64,000 nucleotides of DNA from Zygnema cylindricum (taxonomy: Eukaryota; Streptophyta; Zygnematophyceae; Zygnematales; Zygnemataceae): positions 42,180 through 106,179 of the forward strand of contig JBBHKE010001274.1 of the NCBI GenBank assembly GCA_037447655.1. Direction: 5' to 3'. How positions within the stretch are numbered: position 1 is the first letter of the stretch; each line of letters starts with the position of its first letter. A program made the position numbers and the translations under genes. A model generated the notes under the pieces. That model did no database searches. It had not been told where the DNA came from and saw nothing but the letters and a program-made list of their open reading frames with translations. This document shows positions 24,250-35,504 of the stretch, in pieces.

Positions 24250-27200
24250 ATGGCTTCCATGAATGCCATCCATCTCCCTCTCTCTCAGGCTTCTATTTTC
24301 ACTCCCTCCTCTCTTTCTGCCCTCATCCCTGTCACTACAAGAGTATTACCACCTCTATGTTCCGTACAATCTCCAGCTCTCCAACTTCCTAAGCAACTTC
24401 TGTTCTCGCAGTCAAGTTTTTCTTTTAGCAAGTCTTCACTGTTTTGTAAGAATGGAGTTTCTTTGTTGTTGAGTCCGAGCGCCAATCATGGTTGTCCACG
24501 TGGCAAGCCGACGGCTTTTGCGACTGCGCAGTTTTTAGGGTTTGGTGAGGAGATGGGAGCCGCGGCCTTCTTTGGAGGACACAAGTGTGTGTAGGACCTC
24601 AATATTAGCGTTAAGATGTTATTATTATATTCAAGATATTCTTATTATATTCAAGGTATTCTTATTATATTCAAGATATTTTTATCATATCGAGGTATGA
24701 TTTTCATGTCTAGGTAATATTATTATATCATTATGTTATAATCATATCAAGATATTTTTATTTTAGGTATTTTTATCATATGAAGATGTTATTATCATAT
24801 CAAGATCCTATTATTATATCAAGGGATTGTTATTGTTTGCTTCCCTGGTTTTAGGATTTGCAAATTTTTTGTCCGATCTGCAAGCCTCTTGTGAATAAGT
24901 TAAAAGTTTTTAAATTGGTTTTAGGCTTTGCATAACTTCTGTCATAACAGCAGAAGTCTTCTGCATGAGTTAGAAATCCTATGGCTATTTCTGTTAGGTT
25001 ATTAGTTTGTACGTTTTGGTTTTCTTTATTTCGGCTGCTGAGGATTGTGGAGGGTTGCTGAGTTTTTCTGTTAGTGCTCAAAGATTTGTATCTTTTATGA
25101 TTCATGTTTGCTTGTCCTACTGTTTATTTACTATTGCGTTTGCTAGCCGTTTTTTTTGTTGTTTCTACTTTTGATTTGAATTCTTGATTCTCCTTCTGCT
25201 CTCCATTTTTTTTCTGAATCGACGTTAATTTGTGCAACTTTTTTAATGTTTTGACTTTGCCCATTAAATCGATGTCATGCTATACATACATACACACACA
25301 CAGAGGCACACACACACATACACACACACGTGTGTGTGTGTGGGGTGGGTGTGGGGTGGGTGTGGGGTGGGTGTGGGGTGGGTGTGGGGTGGGTGTGGGG
25401 TGGGTGTGGGTGGGGTGCGGGTGGGGTGGGGTGTGGGTGGGGTGCGGGTGGGGTGTGGGTGGGGTGTGGGTGCGGTGTGGGTGCGGTGTGGGTGCGGTGT
25501 GGGTGTGGGTGTGGTGTGGGTGTGTGGTGTGGGTGTGTGGTGTGTGTGGTGTGTGTGGTGTGTGTGTGGTGTGTGTGTGTGGTGTGTGTGTGTGGTGTGG
25601 TGTGTGTGGTGTGTGTGTGGTGTGTGTGGTGTGTGTGTGGTGTGTGTGGTGTGTGTGTGGTGTGGTGTGTGTGGTGTGTGTGTGGTGTGTGGTGTGTGGT
25701 GTGTGGTGTGTGTGGTGTGTGTGTGGTGTGGTGTGTGGTGTGTGGTGTGTGTGTGTGCGTGTGCGTGTGTATACAATATGTATATTATGAATTTGTGTGT
25801 ATGTTTTTTTTCTGCTATTGAATGTAATATCGATGCACAAAAAAATCGTTGCGGTAACCATGATTTGTTTGAACATTTCTGTCATTAAATTTTTTATTTT
25901 TTCACAAATTATAGTCAAGGAGTTAGTCAACATCCTCTTTTTGTTCTAGTGTCTCAACATCGTTAGTGATAGGCTTTTCTTTTCACAAGATGTGACACAA
26001 ACTCAGTGTTCAATCTTCATTTTTCAGTAATTATTGAGTAATGTGCTGTGTTTAATTCATTCGTTTGTCATTTTGCGGCCGCAGAATGTCTACCCCATTT
26101 GAAGTACAACTAAAAGTACGCGATTATGAATTGGACCAATATGGTGTTGTGAATAATGCAGTGTATGCTAATTATTGTCAACATGGTGAGTACACTTATT
26201 CTCCTTACTCTTGCCTCATCTTTTCCATGGTTGCTACGTTCTCCTTTTTTTCCTAATGAGAAGTAAGAGAGAAGTTGATTTTAGAAAGCTACTTTCTTCG
26301 TTCCCTTCTTACCCCTTCTATATTTTTCGCCTCTCTCTTCTTCCCATCTGGCTGCCTGCCCTCCCCTCTCTCTTCCTTTCTCTCACTCTTCCTTCCCCCT
26401 TCTCCCTTTTCCTTTCCTGGTTGGACATTTTTGGAAAAAAATGAATGTGGAAACACTTTTGGTTATTATGGACATTTTTTGAATTAAGTCTTGACTTCTA
26501 AAGTGCATCGAGTGCATGATGGGGTTTTGTTGTACTTGCGAGTACGGATTTGAGCAAATTTGAGAATCTTGTCACTGGATGTAAATAGGATTTTTTCAGG
26601 AATCTGAAAGATTTTTAAAGCACCTCTCTTTCAGTTTGACCTCCTTGTTTGTTAAAGCACTATTAGAATGGTTAAGCCCGATGTGTTTGGCATTGTTTAT
26701 GCTTTTAATGACTTCCTGATTTTATATTGTCGTTAGTACACAAAACGAGAAAGCAATCGTATATCTGTGTTGCAATTTCAACTTTATAGAAAATAGATGT
26801 ATGAATATAGTTGATGGACTGGGTTATACAGCTCGTCATGAGTTTTTGGAAGCAATTGGAGTGTCTGCCGATTCTTTTGCTCGAAAGGGGGAAGCTTTGG
26901 CGCTTTCCGACATTTCCTTCAAATACGTGAAACCCCTCCGGGTACTCATATATGAGCTAAACCTTCTTATTATGTTGTTGTTGTGTTGTTGTGTTGTTGT
27001 TTTGTTGTCTTCGTTGTCGTTGTTGTTTTTGTATGTCGTTGCTAAACCTTTGTGTGTTGTGTAATACAATCACATGTGGAAGCAGATTTCTAAGTTGTTA
27101 TGTGATTTAACAAAAGCATTGAAACATGATGAACGAGTGAACTCTACTTCTAATTACGTTTTGGGTGCTTCCTACCATAGCAAAATATGAAACGTAGACA

Positions 27201-28925
27201 GATTGAAGCTTGTATACAGCAAAGTGTACTATTGGGGAAAAAGAAAAATAAAAAGGAATTGGGGTTTGTTTTGATGTCGAACTGAAGCCTTGTGAGGTGG
27301 GAGACGCAGACAGAGTGGTGAAGAGTTCATTGTGACAGCTCGAGTAGCCGGGTCATCCCCGGCTAGGGTTTTCTTTGAACAATTTATATACAGCCTGCCT
27401 GAGAGAGAGGTAAGCGGTTTCCTATCCATCCATGCCAAAGGATGTCAATCAAAGTTATAAATGTCGGACAAGGTGAGATACATTGAAGTTCAAATTAGCA
27501 TCAAAAGGGTGATAACAACCCCTACACCTTTGTACTTCACCTTTTTCTTATAGCAACACGTTTTCGTGGTTTCTTTTTTCATTTTTTAATGCTTTAAGAT
27601 TCTTCGATGGCTGAGAGAATATATGAGTATGGTTGGAAGAGGATCTAGATGTCGAGTATTCGTATGCGATTTTTTTATTTTTTGCAGTGAGTGACATGAA
27701 AGCAACATATGGGAAAAGAGGATCTAAATGTGTCTGATGCATGTTTCAGATTGTTGGTTTATGTCAATGCTGTAAGATTTACCGCACTTTCTTTCCTTTG
27801 ATGGTTATTGTAGAGTCTGGTTAACAAGTACCGGTAAAAAGTCCATTTGTCACACCTCTTTACAAAGAATTGAAATAATGGGTGATCACATTAGAACGGA
27901 AGTAAGTGAACAGTACAGGCTATGTGTAAGTGTTTTTTCACTGGTCATGCACCGCTCGAACTTTAATATCGACTAGCTTTACCAAGGTTAAAATTCATAC
28001 TAATCTTATCTTTTCACCTAAAAAGTCAAGTTTAAAATTGCGTAGTCTTAAACTATCCACGTTACTCTGTTACACCATAACTGCTTCAGGCACAACTGTT
28101 TCCGGTTAACATACAGAAACTGGTAAACAGAATCGATATTTTACTGTTCACTCTTGAAACGAGATTAAGCCTTTTGCGTGATGTCCCTATCATTTTGTGC
28201 CGGTTGATTATCTCTTTATATAACTGGTTTGGAAAGTTGTCATTCATCTGGACTGTGTGATATTTGTTGTGAGGAAATGATGGATTCTGTATACAACTGA
28301 TACAACCAAGGCTTTTACTGAAACTGCGCAGTTCGAACCGAAACTACACATTTCCAAAGAAAACCACGCAGTTGTAACTACAATATGCGGTTCTAAACCG
28401 AAACTTCGTTGTTGTTCTAATTGAAACCACGCTATAGAAACGACATTGTTATTTTAATAACTGAAACTGCACGGTTCTAATTGAAACTACATTGCTATCC
28501 TAACTGAAATGACACAGTTCTAACTGAAACTAGGGAGTTATAACTGAAACTACCAGTTCTAACTGTAACTGCACAGTTCTATCTGAAACTACACAGTTTT
28601 AACTGCTAGTACGCAGTTTTAACTGCAACTACACAGTTCTATCTGGAACTACCAGTTCTAACTGAAACTGCTCTGTCCCAACTTAAACTACACAGTACTA
28701 ACTGAAATTACACAGTTCTAACTGAATCTACACAGTTTAATTGAAACTGCACAGTTCTAACTGAACCAACATAGATCTAACTGAAACTGAGCTGTTTTGC
28801 TGAAACACGTGCAGGTGGTGCTCGAAGCAAAAGCCACCGTGGTTTTCCTCGACAAGAGGTACCGCCCTGTCAGGATGCCCACTGAACTCAAGTCAAAGCT
28901 AGTCTTGTACTTGCGGAACCAATAG
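24250..28925 (+). CDS. ALT: acyl-ACP thioesterase (ALT type, hotdog fold), five exons, plastid-targeted
   Basis: Exons are 24250-24584, 26085-26185, 26832-26941, 27314-27409 and 28815-28925. All introns are GT..AG, all phases agree, and the total is 753 nt or 250 residues. The family (Arabidopsis ALT1-4 and relatives) cleaves acyl-ACP in plastids and releases medium-chain fatty acids or beta-ketoacids. Exon 1 encodes a Ser/Leu-rich, acid-poor leader of about 110 residues, as in a chloroplast transit peptide. The single hotdog domain follows: [20 protein letters not shown] with the catalytic-type Asp (DQYGVVNN), [66 protein letters not shown]. The first donor, CAA followed by GTGTGT at 24585, makes K the junction residue. 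Introns 1 and 4 carry large minisatellites. A later in-frame ATG at 26086 could start an untargeted form. Regulation is not visible. Confidence 0.93.
24610..24830. repeat. AT-rich minisatellite (about 20-26 bp unit)
   Basis: Units of the form attattatattcaagatatt repeat about eight times. The first three are nearly identical, and the rest are degenerate (gaagatgttattatcat, tcaagatcctattatt). It lies in intron 1 of the thioesterase gene. Confidence 0.75.
25289..25775. repeat. GT/GGGTG-rich minisatellite
   Basis: The tract begins as acacac, then reads gtgtggggtgggtgtggggt for about 180 bp, then ggtgtgggtgcggtgtgggt, and finally grades to gtgtgtggtgtgtgtggt. The plus strand has many runs of three or four G spaced by 1-5 bases, so it could form G-quadruplexes in DNA or in the unspliced RNA. 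Long open frames on both strands here are artefacts of a low-complexity repeat. Confidence 0.95.
26974..27045. repeat. (GTT)n-like microsatellite in thioesterase intron 3
   Basis: Imperfect gttgttgtgttgttg units run for about 70 bp directly downstream of the exon 3 donor. Confidence 0.7.
28310..28800. repeat. minisatellite of about 20-bp units in thioesterase intron 4
   Basis: About 25 degenerate units of the form cacagttctaactgaaact run for roughly 490 bp and stop 15-20 bp before the exon 5 acceptor (cacgtgcag, ending at 28814). Many units end in a tolerable pyrimidine stretch but lack a good AG. The left part is more diverged than the right part. Confidence 0.9.
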
Positions 28926-29800
28926 GATGCAAGCACTTGGTTTGACGAAACAAGTTGAACAAGTAATGAATTTTGTCGGCAATTGTAGATCACTAATTTT
29001 TTTTTTTGTACATGAAGACCAAATCATTTCTTTGTTTCCAGGCCGAGGTTCAAGGGAGAGCTGTCATGTGAATTTGAGTGTTCGATTGTCAATTTTCACT
29101 ATTTAATTTTGTATCATGGGTAGTATAGGTCTTAAATGAATCGATTGTTATTGTGAATAATATTGTTGGTTTGAATTTGTGGTATGTTTACTTTTTAAAG
29201 ATTCCTTTTATGGCTGTAATTAATCCCCATCTAGAAGGCCGTTTTCCTTCGCCCATATCTCAATAATAATTATTCGCCAATATTGCAAGGGTAGGTTATG
29301 GTTGGAAGCATGTTTTTCGGTGAAAAAAACGACATATTTGACCATTTGTCATGTTGTTTTGTTTGTATTTTTATTTTACTATTTCATCAATTTGTTTTTT
29401 GATGTTTCGATATTTTGTTGGTCTGGGCAGCCAAACTTTGTTGTCGACGTGAATTCACATATTGAAAACCTTTTTACACATACCCCATAATGATTTCCAT
29501 TCATTTCCAAAAATAATAAGACCATTAAAAAAGTGTGATGGGGAACCATCTGAGTACCTGGAACAAAAAACATTAAAAAAAAATCCAAAACAAGAACAAA
29601 AGCTCAACTAAAATCCTGCAGTTGTAAGAAAATTGAGCTTTATAAAGAGAGTGTGATGGTCGATTATATGAATACATGGGAACAAAGTAAAGGAAACGGG
29701 AAAAGGGAAAACTGAAAAACTTTAACACTATTAAACGATACATGGTGTAGTGCATTGTAGTTAATGATTCAATGACATGCACAAGCGTGGCAAATAAATG
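28926..29800. other. thioesterase 3' flank, no supported gene
   Basis: The region holds the likely 3' UTR and AT-rich DNA. The short open frames at 29302-29490 (+) and 29379-29782 (-) show no domain. I see nothing else. Confidence 0.5.
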
Positions 29801-30003
29801 TTTAGTGTTGGGTATCGAGGACCTATTGCCAATATTCGATATATATCGAATTTTAGGTTGCCGATAATCGATATATTGCGACCATGTACCAAGAAGCTAA
29901 ATATTGGCCCCGGTACGATATACTGAGGAGTTTGCTCGATCGATATTCGATATATCGAATATCGAAATTATCGCGATATGAATTTACCCGATACCCAACA
30001 GTA
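29801..30003. mobile_element. short TIR element related to the hAT-like element
   Basis: The ends are TAGTGTTGGGTATCG and the complement of TACTGTTGGGTATCG, one mismatch in 15. The interior is dominated by cgatatatcga and atcgata motifs in both orientations, as in the hAT-like element at 5129-5908, whose TIR starts TAGTGTTGTGTATCGG. No clean 8-bp duplication remains. At about 200 bp it is a miniature derivative. Confidence 0.65.
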
Positions 30004-30630
30004 ATGTGAAGGAGATGTGTTTGACTAAAATATATGTGACAGGTAAATATGCTTCAGTTGAATATGTCAATATGAGCTCTAACTTTAGTTGTTATGAGAT
30101 ACCCATCACTATTATTGTTGACAATTTTTTCTGGAACTCAAAAAATGTTAACTTCACACTGACTTGTGTATCATTTTATATTTTTTAAACAACCATAAAT
30201 CGCTACATACACTCACACAACTACGAGTAATTATTTCCACCCACTTTCTCGCATTTGTCTTCTTTAGACCATAAACAAATCTTTTACCATAGTAATTATA
30301 ACCTCATATGTTTAACCATCACTCATTTGAAATAAATCTTCTGAACTTTAAACCGTAACGCCCGCGAGCATGTGATGTCAACCACTCCTTTGTAAAACCA
30401 CACCTTCCCAATGACTCCAGCGACCACATGTAATGCAGCAAAATGTACAATTGTATCGCAGCAAAAGACTGATGAACATACGTGACACGTGACAAAGCAG
30501 TCTAAAATGGCAGTTATATTTATATATCGATTGACAGTGCAATAATTCAAGCACAAAATTAGCAAAAGAGAAAAAGGAAATTGATTTAAAGATAGTAAAA
30601 AATAAAAAATGAGTGTGAAGTAGAACGAAT
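30004..30630. other. AT-rich intergenic DNA, no supported gene
   Basis: The overlapping open frames are low complexity. The minus-strand frame from 30940 to 30323 is mainly a translation of the GA-rich tract. I see nothing else. Confidence 0.5.
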
Positions 30631-30985
30631 ATAGGGCCAAAAAAGCAACGGGAGAGTGAAAGAAAGAGGAAGATAGAGAGAGAGGGGGACTGGGAGAGAG
30701 CAAGAGGGAGAGTAGGAGAGGACGGGAGAGGGGGACACAGAGAGGAAGAGGGGAAGATAGAGGGGGAGGGAGAAAGAGTGGGACAGAGAGGGGGAGAGAA
30801 AAAGAGAGGGGGGAGAGAGAGAGGGAGAGAGAGAGATACCTAGTCACGTCCGAGAAGGAACGAGGGAGGCACAAGGAGAGGAGAAAGGAAGACAGAGCGG
30901 CAGAGGATAGAAATAAGAGGGCGGCCAAGAGTGGAGGCAAATGGGCAGGGGAGAGAAGGGAAGGGAAGGGGAGCAGAGCACATAG
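30631..30985. repeat. GA-rich purine tract
   Basis: About 350 bp on the plus strand is more than 90 percent purine, with irregular gagaga, gggaga and ggagag units. It is long enough to form H-DNA-like structures. No coding is supported. Confidence 0.85.
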
Positions 30986-31077
30986 AGGTTACTTACATTC
31001 AGAGAGAGAGTTAAGAAGGCGCAGCCTGAACAGTTCATAACAATAAAAAAATAACAATTTCACCTTTTGATCGTATC

Positions 31078-31164
31078 CCTCACCCTCTCCCTCTCCCTCT
31101 CCCTCTCCCTCTCCCTCTCCCTCTCCCTCTCCCTCTCCCTCTCCCTCTCCCTCTCCCTCTCCCT
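31078..31164. repeat. (CCCTCT)n hexanucleotide repeat
   Basis: About 14 near-perfect ccctct units. The minus-strand open frame across it would encode a Gly-Glu repeat and is not taken as a gene. Confidence 0.95.
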
Positions 31165-31829
31165 GCGGTTTTAGAACTAGTGTCCCCAACTCTTGACAAT
31201 CCCTAGTCTCCAAATCTTGACTAATTCTGGATAATCCCACAATCCTGTTTTGATTTGTAACAATTACCAAACTATTTAACCACAAAAACCGTTTTTTTCC
31301 AAGTGAATTAAGCTAGATTCCCCAATGTTGCAACCTTCAATATGTAATGTTTGAAAATGTGTGCAAAATGAAAGTTATTCAAGTCCTCTTAGCGATTCCA
31401 AAGCTCTACGTAACACTAAATTTGGTTTCCTTTTCGAATTAAACACGAGATGAACTTTTTGAAGAAGTGTACAAATTGAAAGAAACTCGAACAAACCGTC
31501 GTAGGAAGTTTCTCCGAAAAGATACCCTCCATTTTAATTTTTGTAAGAACAGTACTCTCGTCAAAGATTTTTGGTTGAATCCGAAATGGTATCAAAAACA
31601 TACAAAATCGTTTCTTGAAAAAAAAAACCAAAACTGCATTTACATTTACATTGTCAATATTTTGGTCCCTTCCATCCCTTGTTCCCTCCATTGACAAGAT
31701 CCTCTCCACCATGGATTTTTGCACTTGCGGTTGTGAATCGGACGATTGGAGAGAAATAACTCCATAATTATTGTTGACATAATTTCTCCAAAAAGGCCTT
31801 TGTCCTCGTCTGATGGTTTAGGTTTAGGT

Positions 31830-32777
31830 TCACAACGGGAGAACGAGTATGGACTTGAAAGTTTTGCAATTAGAAAGTGTCTCGCGAATACGAGCCTCAT
31901 CCACTTCGTCATCCTTGATATTTTTCATTCGATTCCAATTAGAAAAACTGTTGCATTTCGCAATCCTGATTACCACATCTTCCAAAGGAGAACCTGTCTC
32001 AACAAGTGATTGAATAAAATGATCCAAAACATAATTCGAATGATCGTCAAAATCCAGAAAATTAACATGTAACTCACGAAGATGATTCATTTTGAAGCCC
32101 GTAGAGCTATGATCTTCCTCGAAGTCTGAAGTCTCATGGTTAAAATCCTCATAATCCTCAATTAACAAAAATGTTAGAGTTGAACATTTTACGACAACTA
32201 ACATTGGATCTTCGTAAAAATAATTACAAGAAAGAGATAGTCGACGTAGTCCAAAAGAAGAATTCAAAAGGAGATCGCTTAGACCCTTATTACTAAGATC
32301 ACCGCTGCACGCTATAAGAGACAAATCTTGTAAGAGCTTACAACTTTGTCCTATCTGCGCTGCAATTTCGTCGTCCAAAAATACCCCATAGAGATGCAAT
32401 ACTCTCAATTGAGACAAAGATTTTACACAAGCCGATATTGGTCTTTTTTCTAAATAACAAGGAAGCAAATCACTACAAGTGTCACCTATTTGCAAAACTT
32501 GCAAATTGGGTAGTTTACTAATAATTGGAAAAACGGAATCGTCGATATTTTTCGCAATCGGGCGGAGGTCAAGTTTCGTTAAACAAGGAAAGTTTTTGGG
32601 TATTTCCTCGATCTTGTCCATGTGTCGACACGTAATTCGTTGTACGGAACCAAGTACGATTTGACGATGAAATTTGGACACTAGTGAAAAGTTGAGGAGG
32701 TTGTCGTGGCTTTCAAGGAAAGAAGTGATGTGAGAGAGGAGATTGGAATCGTGGACTACTTGATCCATGGACTCCAT
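31830..32777 (-). CDS. F-box/leucine-rich-repeat-like protein, intronless
   Basis: The frame encodes 315 residues from the ATG at 32777. An upstream in-frame ATG at 32843 would add 22 hydrophobic residues (MHIPSFFDC start) and is less likely because it lies in the CT-rich leader. The N-terminus (HDSNLLSHITSFLESHDNLL, then FSLVSKFHRQIVLGSV) fits an F-box: a Leu-rich helix, a 'nlls..lvsk.f' pattern and then a basic segment. It is followed by repeated LRR-like units such as CLTKLDLRPI, LPNLQVLQIGD, LSQLRVLHLYGVFLDDEIAA, LLQDLSLIACSGDLSNKGL, GLRRLSLSCNYF and LRELHVNFLDF. F-box proteins bind SKP1 and select targets for SCF ubiquitin ligases; here the substrate is unknown. About 300 bp upstream is strongly CT-rich on the coding strand, as in many plant leaders. 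Intact frame and composition argue for a living gene. The F-box assignment is moderate. Confidence 0.72.
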   Translation of the reverse strand: MESMDQVVHDSNLLSHITSFLESHDNLLNFSLVSKFHRQIVLGSVQRITCRHMDKIEEIPKNFPCLTKLDLRPIAKNIDDSVFPIISKLPNLQVLQIGDTCSDLLPCYLEKRPISACVKSLSQLRVLHLYGVFLDDEIAAQIGQSCKLLQDLSLIACSGDLSNKGLSDLLLNSSFGLRRLSLSCNYFYEDPMLVVVKCSTLTFLLIEDYEDFNHETSDFEEDHSSTGFKMNHLRELHVNFLDFDDHSNYVLDHFIQSLVETGSPLEDVVIRIAKCNSFSNWNRMKNIKDDEVDEARIRETLSNCKTFKSILVLPL

Positions 32778-33186
32778 GGCTAAACAAAGGTAAAGGAGAA
32801 GGGACAAAATAAAAATACAATCAAAGAATGAAGGAATGTGCAAAGTAAAGAGAAGGGATAAAGTTGTAAATAAGAAAGGAAAAGGAGAAGGTGTATGTAA
32901 GAAAGGAAAAGGAGGAGGAATGTAAAAGGAAAGAGAAGAGATAAATTTACAAAAAAGAAAGGAAAAGGGGAAGGTATAGACAAGAAAGGAAGAGGAAAAG
33001 GGAGAGGTAATGGAGGTGAAAGAGTCAAAGAGAGGTCAAAGGACGAAAGGAAAAAGTGAACGGAACTTTCCACGAAGGAGAGTCCAGCAGTACTAAGGCT
33101 AAAGTTGCATCAGACGAAAAGTACAACTTGTTCACAAAAATCCGTAAGTTTTCGTACCATAACGTATTGTTTATCTATGTGTTTTA

Positions 33187-33780
33187 GGGTAGAATTCCAT
33201 TAGACGAAAAGTGGGGTTCGTTACTGGATGCCGTACGTTTTCATGCATCGCCGTACAAAGCCGTACCTTAATATTTTTTTTGTCAGCCGAAACATCCTTA
33301 TTGGAAAGCTGTCGGGAGGCTCCAATGATGTAGGTGTAATTCCTGGCCGTTGGATATTCCACTTTTTCAGATCCGCGAAGCAATCGCGCACATCGTCCAG
33401 TGTCACGGACTCTCCTCGCGAGGAGAGTTGTACGATACTGGTCATGGTAAGGTCGTGTACCATTGGTACACGTTAAAAAGCAGAAAAATATCCACTTTGA
33501 GCAAGCGATTAGAGGCCTACACGTCCTACAGGCCATGTGCGTATGTCCTACATGCAATGTACCGCCTGCCACGATGGATGCAGGTGAGCTGGAAATATCC
33601 TCGCACGCTCCGTCTGACATCCACCGACATTCAAAGTATGCCGCGACTTTCAAAGTTTGCCGCGTTTTTTTGCCATTCCGTTTCGAAATTTTGATTTCCA
33701 TTTTCAAAATCAAAATCTGGCCGCAAACTTTACGTACGAATCATTAACTACCTCCGGTCGTACAAATATTTCTTTCTGAC
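33187..33780. mobile_element. Harbinger-like TIR element, copy H4, truncated
   Basis: The left end GGGTAGAATTCCATTAGACG, preceded by TTA, resembles the H3 end GGGTGGACTTCCATTAGACG. The interior at 33620-33770 matches the reverse complement of H3: tcaaagtttgccgcgttttt, then cgaatcattaactacctccg and gtacaaatattt. No matching right end exists; the sequence is lost shortly before the F2 retroelement begins. The minus-strand open frame 33171-33713 lies inside and has no domain. Confidence 0.6.
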
Positions 33781-33871
33781 TTTCCGTTTGAAGATTTTTT
33801 TAAGATTTTATGAATCTGGACTCTAATCTATGTGGCGCCAATCATAATTGAAGAAAGTTTGTTACTGGCCC

Positions 33872-35490
33872 TGTTAGGTTTTTACATTGTGGGATTTGTA
33901 TTTGTGTGTCGATGTTATTTGTTTCTTGTCTTATTGAAGTGCTTGTACGGCTAGTTGTCTTTTTGTCAAGCGTGTGGTCCTGATTCTGTCTTATTATATT
34001 TTGTAGGTTGTTTCGTAGATTTTTTGGTCTCGCATAGATTCGGTCTTGCGACGACCCGGTTCAGTTATTGTTTGGTCACTGTACGGTTTTGTGTCGTAGT
34101 GATCGTAGTGCTCTTTTGTTCTGTGCTAGTACTTTGTCGTAGTACGTTGCCGGCGCGCGTTTCGCGCGCCGCGGTTGATTGGTTTATTTGTACTTCGGTA
34201 CTTGTCGGTTCGTTTGAGGATTGAGGTACTGTGACGTTTCATTGGAGAATCGGGCGTTCGCATGTTTCGCTTCGCGACGCACGATTCTATTTCGGTTCAA
34301 TGTGGAGATTCGTCCTTTCGGTTGCGGCGTACATTTGTACGGCCGACATCGTTTTACTTTGTCGTGGAGTTTTGGTTGACCTTCGCTTACGTACCTTTTG
34401 ATCGTGTACGGCGAGCAATGATATTTCGAGGTGACTGCGTACTTTATTCCGTGTGATTACTCATCCGCGGAAAAACCGCTCCACGCAGTTCTCTATTTGG
34501 CTGCCCACCTGGGGGAGGTAGCTACAGTGGTCAACTACAAAACGTGTTAAATTATAACACGCTTTGAATTGATACACGTGTAACAACGGGGAACCACCAA
34601 AATTATCCCAGGTCGCACAGGTCATGTGCCTTCGGTCAAAGGTGGAAGCGAGTCCACCAAAATTGAACCGAAAATCTTTGCCGAAATATTCGTAATTGTT
34701 CGTAACTTTTCTTTCGTCGCGCTCTTTCTGGCAACCTTCAGCTTCGCGGATTCCCGCGCAAAGAGCAAGGATTTCTGTGGTACAATGACATGTGCGCAAA
34801 GTACATTGTACCTGGTAAACAAATATATGGTACGAAAATTGATTTTATGCAGTGAAATTGGTCGTTTTGTAAAATCGTCGTCGCGCGCGACCAAATCAAG
34901 CCACATTATTTAACAGCGCAAATATTTTGCTCTCAAAGTGGAGCTCACGTAAAGTGAGAAAGTGTCTGCGCCAACACTTTTATGTTCATGAGGTTGCCGC
35001 AGTTTCGCTACCGTAATTATTGGCCGGCCATGTGAATTGTTGATTTTCTTATGACGAACGACGTTCATAAGCGAGTCAAAATTGTAACCGGTTGTTACCA
35101 TGTCTCGCAAATCATAACTATCCATCAGATTGACCGTCAAATCGATTAGGATATTGGGCGAATCGGCGTCGGCCGAAATCGCGGTGTAAATGTTATGTTC
35201 GGTTCGCGTCAGTTAACGTTTTGTTTCGTTCGATACATTTGTCGGTTCGCGCGTATGCTTGGTACTTTAGGAGTTAGAGGAATGGAAGGAGTTTGATAGC
35301 TTAGTAGAGTTTGAGGAGTTAGAGGAGTTAGAAGTGAGTGTTTAGAGGGTGTGAGGAGATTATGTAAGAAAAGTTCTCCGTGGAATATATTCGCTTCCTT
35401 GGGGTTATCTTTCTCTTGTGTGTGTTTTATCTTTTATGCTTCCGCTTGCATTTGCAATCTCAGTTTTATTTTATTGTAAAGATCCTTTCA
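33872..35490 (+). repeat. 5' LTR of element F2 (left limit uncertain)
   Basis: The right limit is solid. Bases 35268-35490 match 42415-42632 closely (ggagttagaggaatggaagg, then ttctccgtggaatatatt). The copy ends in TTTCA and is followed after two bases by a primer-binding site. The left limit rests on tgttaggtt at 33872, which resembles the first bases after the polypurine tract at the other end (tgataggtt at 37591). Between 33880 and 35260 the two LTRs do not align, so one copy has probably been changed by insertion or deletion. Confidence 0.5.
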
Positions 35491-35492
35491 AG

Positions 35493-35504
35493 TGGTATCG
35501 GAGC
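35493..35504 (+). promoter_or_regulatory. primer-binding site of F2
   Basis: TGGTATCGGAGC matches the canonical copia-type site TGGTATCAGAGC (3' end of initiator tRNA-Met) except for one base. It starts two bases after an LTR ending in CA. This fixes the plus orientation of F2. Confidence 0.8.

Larger units (their letters stand above)
24585..26084 (+). other. thioesterase intron 1 with two minisatellites
   Basis: The 1500-bp intron has donor gtgtgt and acceptor cggccgcag. It contains an A/T-rich tandem array (24610-24830) and a long GT/GGGTG tract (25289-25775). No exon is hidden inside as far as I can see. Confidence 0.8.

Noticed and set aside
25230-25933. Long open frames on both strands (163-217 residues) across the GT-rich tract
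   Set aside because: They are translations of a simple repeat (HTHT or GVWV patterns) in all frames and lie inside an intron of the thioesterase gene.
30323-31285. Minus-strand frames of 205 and 98 residues (Ser/Leu-rich and Gly-Glu repeat)
   Set aside because: They translate the GA-rich and CCCTCT repeats and have no conserved domain.
33171-33713. 180-residue minus-strand frame
   Set aside because: It lies within the H4 element and has competing frames on the other strand; no domain was recognised.
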